This document shows, one piece after another, positions 15,738-24,312 of a DNA stretch of 45,172 nt (position 1 is its first letter; each line of letters begins with the position of its first letter). The translations under genes and the position numbers were made by a program. The stretch lies in NCBI RefSeq assembly GCF_009602465.1, contig NZ_WBKP01000030.1, positions 1 through 45,172 of the forward strand, written 5' to 3'. The notes beneath the pieces were generated by a model. The model ran no database searches and was not told the DNA's origin. It saw only the letters and a program-made list of their open reading frames with translations. Origin of the DNA: Cumulibacter manganitolerans. Lineage in GTDB: Bacteria > Actinomycetota > Actinomycetes > Mycobacteriales > Antricoccaceae.

Positions 15738-17890
15738 GCGACGGCGCCGCTCGGGACGACGAGCGCATCGAGGACGACGATGCCTTCGCCAGCTGGACGA
15801 ACGAGGACAGGATTGAGATCAATCTCCTCGATCTGATCTGCGGACGATTCGACCAGGTCGGAGATCCTGACCAGCAGATCGATCAAAGCGTCGATGTCTC
15901 GAGGCCGTGCACCGCGGGGGCCGTCTAGCACGGGGCGCATCGACAGCGAGTCGACCATGTCACGCGCCACCCGCTCGTCGATCGGGAGCAGTCGGCTGCT
16001 GACGTCGGCGAGGAATTCGACGAGCACCCCTCCCGCACCGACCGTGATCACGTGGCCAAAGACGGGGTCGCGGTGCACGCCGACGATCATTTCCAGCGCG
16101 TCACCGCCGATCATCTGCTCGAAGAGCACGCCCTCGATCGGCCGATCCGGGGCCAGTCGGCGAACGTTCTCAAGGATCTTGTCCCGCGCCGCGTCGGCGT
16201 CGTTCGGGCCATCGACTCCGACGATGACGCCACCAACGTCCGACTTGTGGGCAATATCGGCGCTAACCACTTTCGCGACCAGTCTGCCGCCAAGCTCGGC
16301 AACCGCCTCGCGAGCGGACATGCCTTCGCCGACGAGAACACCGGAAGGGACGGAAATCCCGTGCTCGGCGAGCCATGCCTTCGCCTTTGGTTCGGTACGG
16401 AGGTCTAACGGCGCACCACGGCGCGGCGCGCACACCGCAGGTTTGGTGGCCGGCACGGCGCCCCCATACGTTGCGCGCCAGCGACCGTGGGCCGCCCAGC
16501 GCTGGATCGCAGATATCGCCTTGGTCAGGCTGCGGGGCGGGCATAGCCGCGCCTCGGCAAGTATTTGAAACCCGGGCCCGCGGCCGTCGCTCATCCAGAC
16601 CGGAACGATCGGAGTCGACACCGACTTTTGGGCCGCGGCTATGCCCGAGCTAATGGGGATCGACGAGTCGCCGTAATCCAGGGGATCGGGAATCAGAACT
16701 AGGTCCACGTTCGGGTCGTTGGCGACGATCTCCAGGGTGCGCAGAACCTCGGGATCGGTGATGACGGACGCCGTCACATCGACGGGGTTGTCGACCGATC
16801 CGAAGTCCGGCAGCAACTTCTCGAGTTCGGCGGTCGTCGTCGGGCTGAAGGTCGCCATCGTCAGACCGGCTTGACCGACTAGGTCTGCAGCCAGCGATAG
16901 GGCTCCTCCTGAGGCTCCCCACACGGCGATCCGCGTCTGTTCCGACGGCTTTGCCCGCGACAGCAGCCAGGACACGTCGACGAGCTCGTCGACGTCATCG
17001 ACCTCGATCGCACCGTATTGTGCGAGCACCGCACTGTTGACCGCCGCCGATCCAGCGAGTGCGGCCGTGTGTGACTGAACTGCTCGCACGCCGTACTCCG
17101 AGCGCCCCACCTTCAAGGCGACCACCGGCTTGTCGGCCTCGGCCGCGGAACGAAGTGCAGCGACCAGCGCAGGACCGTCGTTGATGCCCTCGAGCAGCGC
17201 CGCAATGACCAAAACTCGCGTGTCCTGTGTGAAGTACTCGATTATGTCGGGTACGTCGAGATCGACAGCGTTGCCGACCGACGCCCACATGGCCGCGCCT
17301 CCGCCCCGGAATCCAGATTGCAGCAGGTTTCGGCCGAGGCCCCCGCCCTGGGTGGCGAGGCCGAGTGGGCCGGGGAAGTTGTCGTGCCGGTGACCCGGCG
17401 AGAACGTCATCCCGATCCCGTCGACGAGGTTCGTCAGGCCGGGGCAGTTCGGTCCCACGATGCGCATTCCCGACTCATCGGCGATGCGTCGCATCTCGTG
17501 CTGGGCGCGCTGGCCGTCCTCTCCCGTCTCGCCGAATCCCGACGAGAGCACGATCGCGAACGTGCACCCGGCGGCTGCACAGTCACGCAGTGCAGCGATC
17601 ACGTGCTGCGATGGGATAACGACAACCGCCACGTCGATCGGCGCATTGATTTCGGCCGCCGAGGTGAAGCAGGTCTTACCGGCGATCTCGCCGCCGCGCT
17701 GATTGACGAGGTAGAGCTCGCCATCGTAATCGGAGTACTCGATCAGGTTGGACATGACGCGGCCGCCGAGGCTCTCGGGGCGCGCGGAGGCACCGATGAT
17801 GGCGATCGATGTCGGCCGGAAGAGACGTGTCAGATTGGTGGTGCCGGTCTCGGTCACCACTAGCCGCTCCGCGACAGGATGGGTCGCCAT
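15734..17890 (-). CDS. ADP-forming acyl-CoA synthetase (acetate-CoA ligase/pimeloyl-CoA synthetase type)
   Basis: A 718-residue two-part enzyme that makes acyl-CoA from an acid, CoA and ATP, giving ADP and phosphate. The N-terminal CoA-binding fold is clear (LFRPTSIAIIGASARPESLGGRVMSNL). The central ligase domain follows, with SHTAALAG near residue 274 carrying the probable phospho-histidine. The C-terminal half is an ATP-grasp domain (RTEPKAKAWLAEHGI ... AKVVSADIAHKSDVGGVIVGV ... EIDLNPVLVRP). It is the first gene of the minus-strand operon (synthetase, CaiB-family, DUF35, thiolase-like, binding protein). The operon faces the TetR gene across an intergenic region with an operator-like palindrome. 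The acid substrate is not known. Confidence 0.88.
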   Translation of the reverse strand: MATHPVAERLVVTETGTTNLTRLFRPTSIAIIGASARPESLGGRVMSNLIEYSDYDGELYLVNQRGGEIAGKTCFTSAAEINAPIDVAVVVIPSQHVIAALRDCAAAGCTFAIVLSSGFGETGEDGQRAQHEMRRIADESGMRIVGPNCPGLTNLVDGIGMTFSPGHRHDNFPGPLGLATQGGGLGRNLLQSGFRGGGAAMWASVGNAVDLDVPDIIEYFTQDTRVLVIAALLEGINDGPALVAALRSAAEADKPVVALKVGRSEYGVRAVQSHTAALAGSAAVNSAVLAQYGAIEVDDVDELVDVSWLLSRAKPSEQTRIAVWGASGGALSLAADLVGQAGLTMATFSPTTTAELEKLLPDFGSVDNPVDVTASVITDPEVLRTLEIVANDPNVDLVLIPDPLDYGDSSIPISSGIAAAQKSVSTPIVPVWMSDGRGPGFQILAEARLCPPRSLTKAISAIQRWAAHGRWRATYGGAVPATKPAVCAPRRGAPLDLRTEPKAKAWLAEHGISVPSGVLVGEGMSAREAVAELGGRLVAKVVSADIAHKSDVGGVIVGVDGPNDADAARDKILENVRRLAPDRPIEGVLFEQMIGGDALEMIVGVHRDPVFGHVITVGAGGVLVEFLADVSSRLLPIDERVARDMVDSLSMRPVLDGPRGARPRDIDALIDLLVRISDLVESSADQIEEIDLNPVLVRPAGEGIVVLDALVVPSGAVA

Positions 17891-17930
17891 ATGTCCTCCG
17901 CCTGATCGTTAAAGGTCTTGCAAACAAAAT

Positions 17931-17952
17931 ACTTGCTAATCGGCCAACAAGT
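17931..17952. promoter_or_regulatory. Operator-like imperfect palindrome 1 (probable TetR site)
   Basis: A 22-bp element ACTTG ... CAAGT with core GCTAATCGGCCAA lies between the divergent synthetase and tetR genes. An almost identical copy lies at 19869-19890 between the acyl-CoA dehydrogenase and SDR genes. The shared part is CTTGCTARYCRGCCAACAAG. TetR regulators usually bind such palindromes next to their own gene, so the neighbouring TetR is the likely ligand. Confidence 0.7.
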
Positions 17953-18075
17953 CCAGTGCAACCCCGGTGCGTCGCGCCCCTGCGGTAGTCCAGCGGGTAA
18001 TCTCGTCATGCATGCCGACAAATGTGTCGCGCGGCGGTGCACACGATCAGGAAGGGCGAGGCAGACGTTACGGCG

Positions 18076-18687
18076 ATGCTGACACAACAACAGCGCGCAG
18101 ATGCAGCGCGCAGGTCCATCCTCGACGCAACGATTCGGGTGCTCGCCAACGAGGGATACCGCCGCGCCACGTTCACCCGTATCCAGGATGTCGCGGGCAT
18201 GAGCCGCGGGCTGATCGGCTACCACTTCGGGAATAAGCAAGCCCTCATCGAAGCCGTGGTGCAGGCACTCCGTGACAATTATCATGACGAGACCGCCGCC
18301 GCGACAGCGCAGGCGGCGACCGGACGCGAGGAACTTGAAACCCTCGTCGAGACCTACCTGTCACGACTCGGCGATGATTCGGGCCCTGCCCAGGTGATGC
18401 TCGTCCTCGGGGTCGAGTCCATTAACGAACATCCCGGAATGCGAGATGCCGTGCGAGCAGCGTACGCCGCACTGCGGGCGGATATCGTCCGTATGGTCGA
18501 GCGAGGGCTCGGCGACGGTTCGATCGTGGATGAACAAGAGCCGAAGGCGATCGCCGGGCTCGTCGAGGCGGTTCTGCGCGGAACGGTGCTGCAGTATCTC
18601 GTAGACGCCGACGCGTTCGACCTCGTTGCAGCCCGGCGGGCTGCAATGGCAGTCGTCCGGTGCCTCGCCCAACCGAGTACTACTTGA
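18076..18687 (+). CDS. TetR-family regulator of the acyl-CoA catabolic genes
   Basis: The 203-residue regulator has a clear N-terminal helix-turn-helix (RRSILDATIRVLANEGYRRATFTRIQDVAGMSRGLIGYHFGNKQALIEAVV). A ligand-binding C-terminal domain follows. The ATG at 18076 was chosen because residues before it (in an upstream in-frame extension) are not TetR-like and have no better ribosome site. It diverges from the synthetase operon and converges with the acyl-CoA dehydrogenase gene, overlapping its end by eight bases. The two matching palindromes at 17931 and 19869 suggest that it represses both arms of block A. Regulators in this setting often respond to the acyl-CoA made by the pathway, but the ligand here is unknown. 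Confidence 0.9.
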   Translation: MLTQQQRADAARRSILDATIRVLANEGYRRATFTRIQDVAGMSRGLIGYHFGNKQALIEAVVQALRDNYHDETAAATAQAATGREELETLVETYLSRLGDDSGPAQVMLVLGVESINEHPGMRDAVRAAYAALRADIVRMVERGLGDGSIVDEQEPKAIAGLVEAVLRGTVLQYLVDADAFDLVAARRAAMAVVRCLAQPSTT

Positions 18688-19825
18688 TGGCCGACAGGCC
18701 GAGGATCTCGCGGCCGACGACCAGCGTCTGGACCTCGGTCGTCCCCTCAGGAATGCTCGCCCCGCGGGTATCACGAAACAGGCGCTCGATCGGATACTCA
18801 GTCGAGTAGCCCATGGCGCCGTGAACCGCGACCGCCGCATCCGCGATTTCGTGCGCGACGCTGCACGTGTAGTACTTGGCAATCGAGGTCTCCAAGCGCC
18901 CCGAGTCACCGCGGTCTAGGGTCTCCGCGGCATTCAGGCACAACGCGCGTGCCGCGTCGAGTTTGGCGCGCATCTCGACGATGTGCGCCTGCACGAGCTG
19001 GAAAGAGCCTATGGGTCTCCCGAACTGGTGGCGGGTCTTCGCGTATTCCACCGACAGGTCGTACGCGCGACGAGCCGCGCCCAACGCACCCATCGCGACA
19101 TTGATGCGGGCCACGCCGAGGAACACCAACGTGTTCTTCAATGCCGCACCTTCGTCACCGAGAAGATTGCCTGCAGGGACCTTGCAGTCGCGGAAGGTCA
19201 GCTCACCGGTGCCGCTGGACTGCAGGACCATGGTGTCGACTCGACCCGCGTCGAACGGAGACACCGCCTTGTCCACCAGGAAGGCCGAGAGCTCGCCGGC
19301 ACACGTCGGGCTGAAGGTGCGCGCGATCACCACTCCCCATTCGCCCCAGGCGCCGTTCGAGATCCAGAGCTTCTGGCCATTGATAACCCACTGGGTGCCG
19401 TCCCAGTCGGCCCGCGTCTTGATTTCCGCCACATTCGAGCCGACGTCGGGCTCGGTGATGGCGTTGAACACCTTGGCCTCGCCAGCAAGCAGCGGCGGCA
19501 GATACTTGTCGCGCACGTCCGGCTGCGCCTCAACGAGCCGGTCGATCGGCCCGTTAGTGATGTTGATCATCGTGCGCAGCGACGGCCACCAGTAGCCGAG
19601 CTCCTCCATCATCAACGCCCAGGTCACTCGATCGATCCCGAGGCCCCCGCGCGCTTCGGGCAACCAGCCCCCGATATAGCCGAACTCCGCCAGCCGCGGC
19701 AGCAGCTCGAATGGAAAAGTCTTGTTTCGCTCGTGCTCGGCGACGATCGGGTCGATCTCCGCCTTGCAGAATCCGCGGATGCTCGCTAGAAGGTCGCGCC
19801 TTTCCGCTGTCTCGTGAATGCTCAT
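18680..19825 (-). CDS. Acyl-CoA dehydrogenase
   Basis: A 381-residue FAD enzyme that forms the alpha,beta double bond of an acyl-CoA. Family segments are FNAITEPDVGSNVAEIKTRADWDGTQWVINGQKLWISNGAWGEW and RHQFGRPIGSFQLVQ. The C-terminal IPEGTTEVQ carries the catalytic Glu360 in the usual YEGT place. Length and motifs are normal. It is divergently transcribed from the SDR-hydratase operon, and operator-like palindrome 2 lies between the two. The substrate preference cannot be read from the sequence; the neighbours suggest an unusual or branched acyl chain. Confidence 0.92.
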   Translation of the reverse strand: MSIHETAERRDLLASIRGFCKAEIDPIVAEHERNKTFPFELLPRLAEFGYIGGWLPEARGGLGIDRVTWALMMEELGYWWPSLRTMINITNGPIDRLVEAQPDVRDKYLPPLLAGEAKVFNAITEPDVGSNVAEIKTRADWDGTQWVINGQKLWISNGAWGEWGVVIARTFSPTCAGELSAFLVDKAVSPFDAGRVDTMVLQSSGTGELTFRDCKVPAGNLLGDEGAALKNTLVFLGVARINVAMGALGAARRAYDLSVEYAKTRHQFGRPIGSFQLVQAHIVEMRAKLDAARALCLNAAETLDRGDSGRLETSIAKYYTCSVAHEIADAAVAVHGAMGYSTEYPIERLFRDTRGASIPEGTTEVQTLVVGREILGLSAIK

Positions 19826-19868
19826 GTATCCCTCCGAGGGGTTGTGATTTAGTCGGCCGGTACATGAT

Positions 19869-19890
19869 ACTTGCTAGCCAGCCAACAAGA
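19869..19890. promoter_or_regulatory. Operator-like imperfect palindrome 2
   Basis: This 22-bp element, ACTTG then CTAGCCAGCCAA then CAAGA, matches the first copy at 17931-17952 in 19 of 22 positions. It is placed in the 99-bp gap between the divergent acyl-CoA dehydrogenase and SDR genes. Its arms can be read further outward as GATACTTG/CAAGATAT. It probably lets the block A TetR control both promoters. Confidence 0.7.
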
Positions 19891-19924
19891 TATGGCCCAA
19901 GAAGGACCGCAGAGGAGTACAGAC

Positions 19925-20713
19925 ATGCAGGACCTACTGGATCTCAAGGGGCGTACGGCCTACATCACCGGCGCCGGCCAAGGAGTCGGCCGCCGAGTAG
20001 CGCTCCATTTCGCAGACCACGGTGCCGGCGCAGTGATCATCAACGACTTCCGCCTGGAACGCGCCCAGGCCGTCGCCGAAGAGGTCCGTGCCACGGGCGC
20101 TAAGGCTTTGGCCGTCTCCGGTGACGTCTCCGACTTTGACGGTGTCGCTGCCTCGGTGAAGACAGCGATCGACGAGTTCGGCGGCATCGACATCCTCGTC
20201 AACAACGCCGGAAACGCCGGCCCAAACCCGACCGACGCGATGGATCGCCCGTTCTGGGAACAGCAGCCGTCCGAGTGGCAGGGCTACCTGGGGACCAACC
20301 TTTACGGCGTACTCAACACCGTCCACGCCGTCGTCCCCGCCATGATCAAGCGTAGGTACGGCCGCATCGTCAATGTGATCTCGGACGCCGCCCGCTTCGG
20401 TGAACCGAACCGGGAGTGCTACGCCGCCGGCAAGGCCGGCACAGCCGGTTTCACCCGGTCCCTGGCTGCGACCGTCGGCAGGTACACCATCACGGCGAAC
20501 TGCGTGTCGCTGGCCGCTACCCGGACCCCTCGCACAGAGGATAAGTTCACCGACGAGGCCGCGATGAAGAAGTTGCTGTCGCATTACATCATTCGTCGCA
20601 GCGGTGAGCCCGAGGACGCCGCGAACATGATTCTGATGCTGGCATCCGATGCGTCGTCGTGGGTCACCGGTCAGGTCATGCCGGTGAACGGCGGCTACTC
20701 GTTCGCGCTGTGA
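19925..20713 (+). CDS. Short-chain dehydrogenase/reductase, probable 3-hydroxyacyl-CoA dehydrogenase
   Basis: A 262-residue classical SDR. It has the cofactor motif TGAGQGVG, the NNAG motif (ILVNNAGNAG), a Ser in NVISDAARFG and the catalytic YAAGK. These enzymes oxidise hydroxyl groups with NAD(P). In this operon the likely job is oxidation of a hydroxyacyl-CoA, though if the thiolase-like protein is an aldolase the SDR may act on another step. The ATG at 19925 has GAGGAG upstream; an earlier in-frame start has no such site. Its stop overlaps the hydratase start by four bases (GTGA). Confidence 0.88.
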   Translation: MQDLLDLKGRTAYITGAGQGVGRRVALHFADHGAGAVIINDFRLERAQAVAEEVRATGAKALAVSGDVSDFDGVAASVKTAIDEFGGIDILVNNAGNAGPNPTDAMDRPFWEQQPSEWQGYLGTNLYGVLNTVHAVVPAMIKRRYGRIVNVISDAARFGEPNRECYAAGKAGTAGFTRSLAATVGRYTITANCVSLAATRTPRTEDKFTDEAAMKKLLSHYIIRRSGEPEDAANMILMLASDASSWVTGQVMPVNGGYSFAL

Positions 20714-21507
20714 ACACCAATGCGACGACGTCGTCGGCAGACGACGTCGTACTGCAGGATATTCGAGGCGAGGTCGGCATTGTCACGCTCAACCGACCTT
20801 CACAGAGAAACGCGCTCAACCTCGCATTGCGCACGGCGATGCAGCACGCTTTGGAAGCGATGGACGCCGACCCACGGGTCCTCGCCGTCGTTCTCACCGG
20901 CGCCGGCGGCAACTTCTGTGCCGGACGGGACCTAAAGGCTGCTCGCGATGGTGAGCCGATGTACGCGACCCGAGATGACGCGCAGAAGTCGTTCAATCGG
21001 TCATCGATACGCAAGCCGGTCATTGCCGCCATCGAGGGCTACGCGCTCGCCGGAGGACTTGAGCTTGCGCTTTCTTGTGACTTACTGATTGCCTCCCGTG
21101 AGGCGAAGTTTGGACTTCCCGAGGCGAAGCGCAACCTGGTGGCAATCGGCGGCGGGTTGATCCGGTTGCCGCGACGGATGCCTTACCACGTGGTCATGGA
21201 GATGGCATTGCTGGGTGATCACGTATCCGCTGACGAGCTATACCGCTTCGGCGTCCTAAATCGACTGGTCGATCCGGGAGCAGCGATCGAGAATGCAGTG
21301 GCGCTCGGCGAGCAGATCGCCGCGAGTGGACCATCGGCGGTCCGCGCGACGAAGCAGATCCTACGGCGTAACACCGAATGGACATCTGAGGCGACGGCTT
21401 TCGACGCACAACTAGCGATGGCCGAGCCAGCGTTGAACTCACCGGACAGCAAAGAAGGCATCGCGGCATTTATCGAGAGGCGCGCTCCGCGGTGGACCGA
21501 CCGATGA
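20710..21507 (+). CDS. Enoyl-CoA hydratase/isomerase family protein
   Basis: A 265-residue crotonase-fold protein. Signatures are GIVTLNRPSQRNALN and LTGAGGNFCAGRDLKAARDG (oxyanion hole), AIEGYALAGGLELALSCDLLIAS and the FGLPEAKRNLVAIGGG segment. The usual catalytic Glu pair is partly visible (Glu at FGLPEAK), but the second position needs an alignment. Hydration of a double bond made by the neighbouring dehydrogenase is the obvious role. GTG at 20710 is chosen because it couples to the SDR stop; further upstream the frame lies inside the SDR. The stop at 21505-21507 is followed two bases later by insertion-sequence debris. Confidence 0.88.
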   Translation: MNTNATTSSADDVVLQDIRGEVGIVTLNRPSQRNALNLALRTAMQHALEAMDADPRVLAVVLTGAGGNFCAGRDLKAARDGEPMYATRDDAQKSFNRSSIRKPVIAAIEGYALAGGLELALSCDLLIASREAKFGLPEAKRNLVAIGGGLIRLPRRMPYHVVMEMALLGDHVSADELYRFGVLNRLVDPGAAIENAVALGEQIAASGPSAVRATKQILRRNTEWTSEATAFDAQLAMAEPALNSPDSKEGIAAFIERRAPRWTDR

Positions 21508-21508
21508 C

Positions 21509-21572
21509 TGAATCGCCCCCGACAGCAGCCGCTGCCGGGAGAACTCGCCTCCACTAAACCCGGGGCGATTCA
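21509..21572 (+). mobile_element. 64-bp internally deleted IS3-type relic (MITE-like)
   Basis: It begins TGAATCGCCCC and ends GGGGCGATTCA, an 11-bp perfect inverted repeat. The inside of the right part is the same, except one missing C, as the 3' end of the IS3 element at 34840-34893. The middle of the element (orfA and nearly all of orfB) has been deleted. The same left-end sequence is missing from the larger copy at 33960-34893, so the two pieces complement each other. The first three bases outside it on the left are GAC, the same as the three bases outside the right end of the larger copy. Confidence 0.7.
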
Positions 21573-22414
21573 CAGTGTTGCATCTCGAAGGCCACGGGGC
21601 TGATCTGGCCTATCGAGGAGTGCCGTCTGCGGCGGTTGTAGCGGTCCTCGATCCAGGCCCCGACCTCCCGCTTGGCTCGGGTCTTGGTGGGCCAGACCCG
21701 TCGGTAGTAGAACTCGGTCTTCAGCGTCGCGAAGAATGACTCGGCCATCGCGTTGTCCCAACAGATCCCGGTCAATCCCATCGAGCGGGTGATGCCGTTC
21801 TCGCTCGCGTACTTCGTGATCTGCGCCGAGGCGTATTGCGTGCCCCTGTCGGTGTGGAACACGACCGTGGCGGGCAGCTCACCGCGCAGCGTGATCGCCA
21901 TCTTCAACGCGTCCTCGACCAGGTCGGTGCGCATGTGCTCGTCGATCGCCCAGCCGATCACCCGACGCGAGTGCGCGTCGATCACGGTGGCCAGATAGAG
22001 CCAGCCTTCCCACGTCCTCAAGTACGTGATGTCGCCGACCCAGACGGCGTTGAGGACACCGGTGTCCCACTGACGCTTGGCGGCGTCGACCGGGTAGGTA
22101 TCGGCGGGGTCCGTGATCGTGGTCGTGCGCCACTTCTTGGGGCAGATCCCGCGTAAACCGAGCTTGCGCATCGTCTTGGCGACCGTCTTGCGTGAGATCA
22201 CCTCACCGTCCTCGCGCAGGTCGGCCAGGATCCTCGGGGACCCCGACACCTCGTCGGACTCGCCGTGGAACCAGGTGATCTTCGCCTCGATCCGCTCCGC
22301 TCGGACCGCCCGGGGCGAGGGCGCACGCTTGCACCAGGCGTAGAAGCCCGAGCGGGAGACCTCAAGCAGTCGGGCCATCCGCGCCACGCTGTAGTTGCTC
22401 TTCTCCACCAGCAT
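21554..22414 (-). CDS. IS3-family OrfB transposase (copy A), 3' end altered
   Basis: A 286-residue integrase-core (rve) transposase. The DDE residues are visible in VGDITYL, HTDRGTQYAS and NAMAESFFATLKTE. The N-terminal HTH_21 region (SVARMARLLEVSRSGFYAWCKRAP) is intact. The last codons and the stop lie inside the neighbouring MITE-like relic, so the true C-terminal few residues and the right inverted repeat of this IS are lost. It is normally produced as OrfAB by -1 frameshifting from orfA. Catalytic residues are present, but transposition of this copy is doubtful without its second end. Confidence 0.85.
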   Translation of the reverse strand: MLVEKSNYSVARMARLLEVSRSGFYAWCKRAPSPRAVRAERIEAKITWFHGESDEVSGSPRILADLREDGEVISRKTVAKTMRKLGLRGICPKKWRTTTITDPADTYPVDAAKRQWDTGVLNAVWVGDITYLRTWEGWLYLATVIDAHSRRVIGWAIDEHMRTDLVEDALKMAITLRGELPATVVFHTDRGTQYASAQITKYASENGITRSMGLTGICWDNAMAESFFATLKTEFYYRRVWPTKTRAKREVGAWIEDRYNRRRRHSSIGQISPVAFEMQHCESPRV

Positions 22415-22737
22415 CAGTGCGAACGCTTCTCGTTCGTATCCGATGCTTCCTGGGCGAAGAAGAGCGACGCTTTTTTTAGGAACGCCCGGTCCATCTTCAG
22501 TTCCGAGTTCTCCTTACGCAGCCGCGCCAGCTCGACCCGTTCGGTCTCGCTCAAAGCGCCGTCCCCGCACTCCTGGCGGGCCTTGTAGGCCAGCACCCAC
22601 CGGCCCAACGTCTGATCCTTGACGCCGAGCTCGCGGGCCACCGTGGCTACCGGCCGGCCTGTGTTCATCACCAACTTCACGGCCTCGTCCTTGTACTCAG
22701 GACTGAACTCTCGACGCTGACTTCCCATGAGGGACAT
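22414..22737 (-). CDS. IS3-family OrfA
   Basis: A 107-residue helix-turn-helix and leucine-zipper protein (RREFSPEYKDEAVKLVMNTGRPVATVARELGVKDQTLGRWV ... LARLRKENSELKMDRAFLKKA). It directs DNA binding of the IS3 transposase. A run of seven A followed by G (plus strand T-run 22471-22477) lies just before its end, a typical -1 programmed frameshift site for OrfAB synthesis. The ATG at 22737 has GAGAGG upstream; an internal ATG at 22728 is possible. Confidence 0.85.
   Translation of the reverse strand: MSLMGSQRREFSPEYKDEAVKLVMNTGRPVATVARELGVKDQTLGRWVLAYKARQECGDGALSETERVELARLRKENSELKMDRAFLKKASLFFAQEASDTNEKRSH
22471..22477 (-). promoter_or_regulatory. Probable -1 ribosomal frameshift site (A7G) of IS3 copy A
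   Basis: On the minus strand the orfA sequence contains AAAAAAAG, in the Lys-Lys region of FLKKASLFF. IS3 elements use such slippery runs to fuse OrfA to OrfB. The downstream frame leading into orfB is open, consistent with this use. Confidence 0.65.
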
Positions 22738-22770
22738 CCTCTCTTACGAGGTGTCCACCGGACGGGGTCA

Positions 22771-23550
22771 AAGCCACAATGGAACCGCGCCTGCACCGCG
22801 CTACCGCAGCCCCAGCCCGAGCAGCGCGAGCTCGACAGGCCGTATGGCGACCTCTCCGTCGAGGACCTGCAGACACGGCTGGTCGACACCGAGCGCCTCG
22901 CAGCGCGCGCCGAACGCCGACTCCAGGCGGCGCGCTCGGCGGAGCAGGAGGCCGCCGCCGTGGGCGGCGATGGGCCACGCACGCAGCAGGTCAACCGCGA
23001 CGTCGCCACGTGGATGGCAACCCTGGAGCGTCTCGACCAGGCCGAGGAACGCGCCGCAGCGGCACGCCAGGCCGTAGACCAAGCGGCAGAGCTCTCCACC
23101 CGGCTCGAGCAGCTCGAAGCACACACGCCGAGACGGCGGGAACGCGAACAATGGGCGCACGCCGTCGCCGCGGCACGAGCTGAACGGGAAGAGGCGCAGC
23201 AGCGCGCCCAAGAGATCGCGGCCCAGGCCGACCGGACCGCTGCGGGACTACCCGAGGCGCAGCACTGGCCACAGATGCGCGCCCACGCATCCGCCGGTCT
23301 GCACGATGCCCCAGCGCGCCGCGAGCGGGCCGTCACTGAGGACCGAGCCGAACGCGAGAGCGCTGCCTATAGCATCCCGGACCTGACCCAGCAGATCGAG
23401 ACGTTGCAGCAGCAGCGCAACGACCTGCGCATGGAACTCGAGCTGCGGACCGACGACTACGGCACAGTCTCGACATCGCCCACCCACGTGAACGAGCCAG
23501 ACAGTCGGCGATACGAAATCGCGCAGGATCGTCACCGCGAACGCGACTAA
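22771..23550 (+). pseudogene. C-terminal remnant of a second MOBF relaxase
   Basis: The frame that is open from 22771 reads RPYGDLSVEDLQTRLVDTERLAARAERRLQAARSAEQE, then RDVATWMATLERLDQAEERAAAARQAVDQAAELSTRLEQLEAHTPRRRERE. It lines up end to end with the last 235 residues or so of the intact relaxase (RPYGDLTIKDLQTQLIDAQRYAERAARRLEAAR ...). The two are clearly related but far from identical, so this is a paralog or a piece of another plasmid, not a recent duplicate. The relaxase and helicase domains are missing, cut off at the IS3 left end. A start at 22960 could give a 196-residue coiled-coil protein, but there is no reason to think it is made. Confidence 0.85.
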
Positions 23551-23604
23551 ACGCTCCCAACCACTCCACTGGCGGTTCCAGCCAGAACTACCCTCGCGCC
23601 GGTC

Positions 23605-24312
23605 CTAAACACCGAGATAGGCGTGGATGACCTTGTCATCGGCGAGCACAGTCTCCGGAGGACCTTCTAGGGTGAGGTTTCCTCCTTCGAGGACGACAAC
23701 GCGGGTCGCGCACCGGGCGGGGACCAGAAGGTTCTGCTCTACGAGCAAGATCGTGGTCGATGTGCCGATCTCGGCGATTGTGTCGGCGACTTGCTCGATG
23801 ATGATAGGGGCCAGGCCCTGGGAGGGCTCATCAAGCATCAACACCTGGGGCTCGGTCAGCAAGGCCCGTCCGATAGCCAGCATTTGCCGTTCGCCACCAG
23901 AAAGAGTGCCGGCCATTTGCTGACGCCGTTCACCGAGCCTCGGGAAGAGACCGATCACCGAGTCAATCTTCGTTGATACGGAGCGGTTGCTTCGGTTTAC
24001 CGCCCGGGCGCCTAGTTCTAAGTTCTCCAAGACTGACATTGCCGGGAATGAGAGCTGCCCTTCGGGAACGAGCGCTAAGCCACGACGCACTCGCTGGTGC
24101 GCGGACTGATGCGTGACGTCGTGGCCATCGAGCTTGATCACCCCTGCGGTCGGGGTTAGGAGGCCGGCCAGAGTCCTTAGAAGGGTCGACTTGCCGACAC
24201 CGTTCGAGCCCAGGACTGCAAGTACCTCGCCGGGTTCCACGCTGAGGTTGATGCCATGCAGTACCTGCCGTTGGCCATACCCTGCGATGAGGCCCTCAAC
24301 GAGTAGGCTCAT
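23605..24312 (-). CDS. livF: LivF-type ABC transporter ATPase
   Basis: A 235-residue ATPase of the branched-chain amino acid (HAAT) importer family. Walker A is GSNGVGKST, the signature LSGGERQ, and Walker B VLMLDEPSQGLAP; the GLAP ending and short length mark it as LivF rather than LivG. It overlaps livG by 17 bases and ends the importer operon. It powers uptake with LivG, LivH, LivM and a binding protein. Confidence 0.92.
   Translation of the reverse strand: MSLLVEGLIAGYGQRQVLHGINLSVEPGEVLAVLGSNGVGKSTLLRTLAGLLTPTAGVIKLDGHDVTHQSAHQRVRRGLALVPEGQLSFPAMSVLENLELGARAVNRSNRSVSTKIDSVIGLFPRLGERRQQMAGTLSGGERQMLAIGRALLTEPQVLMLDEPSQGLAPIIIEQVADTIAEIGTSTTILLVEQNLLVPARCATRVVVLEGGNLTLEGPPETVLADDKVIHAYLGV

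Larger units (their letters stand above)
21573..22770 (-). mobile_element. IS3-family element (copy A), one end missing
   Basis: The 5' end reads TGACCCCGTCCGGTGGACAC on the minus strand, ending at plus-strand position 22770; this is a typical IS3-type left repeat. OrfA and orfB follow in two frames. The opposite end is replaced by the 64-bp relic at 21509-21572. Beyond 22770 the sequence is the relaxase remnant, so the element probably inserted in, or recombined with, a second relaxase gene. Confidence 0.8.

Noticed and set aside
22960-23550. Functional 196-residue coiled-coil gene
   Set aside because: It is the tail of a relaxase whose upstream part is lost; the apparent start is internal to the homologous region.
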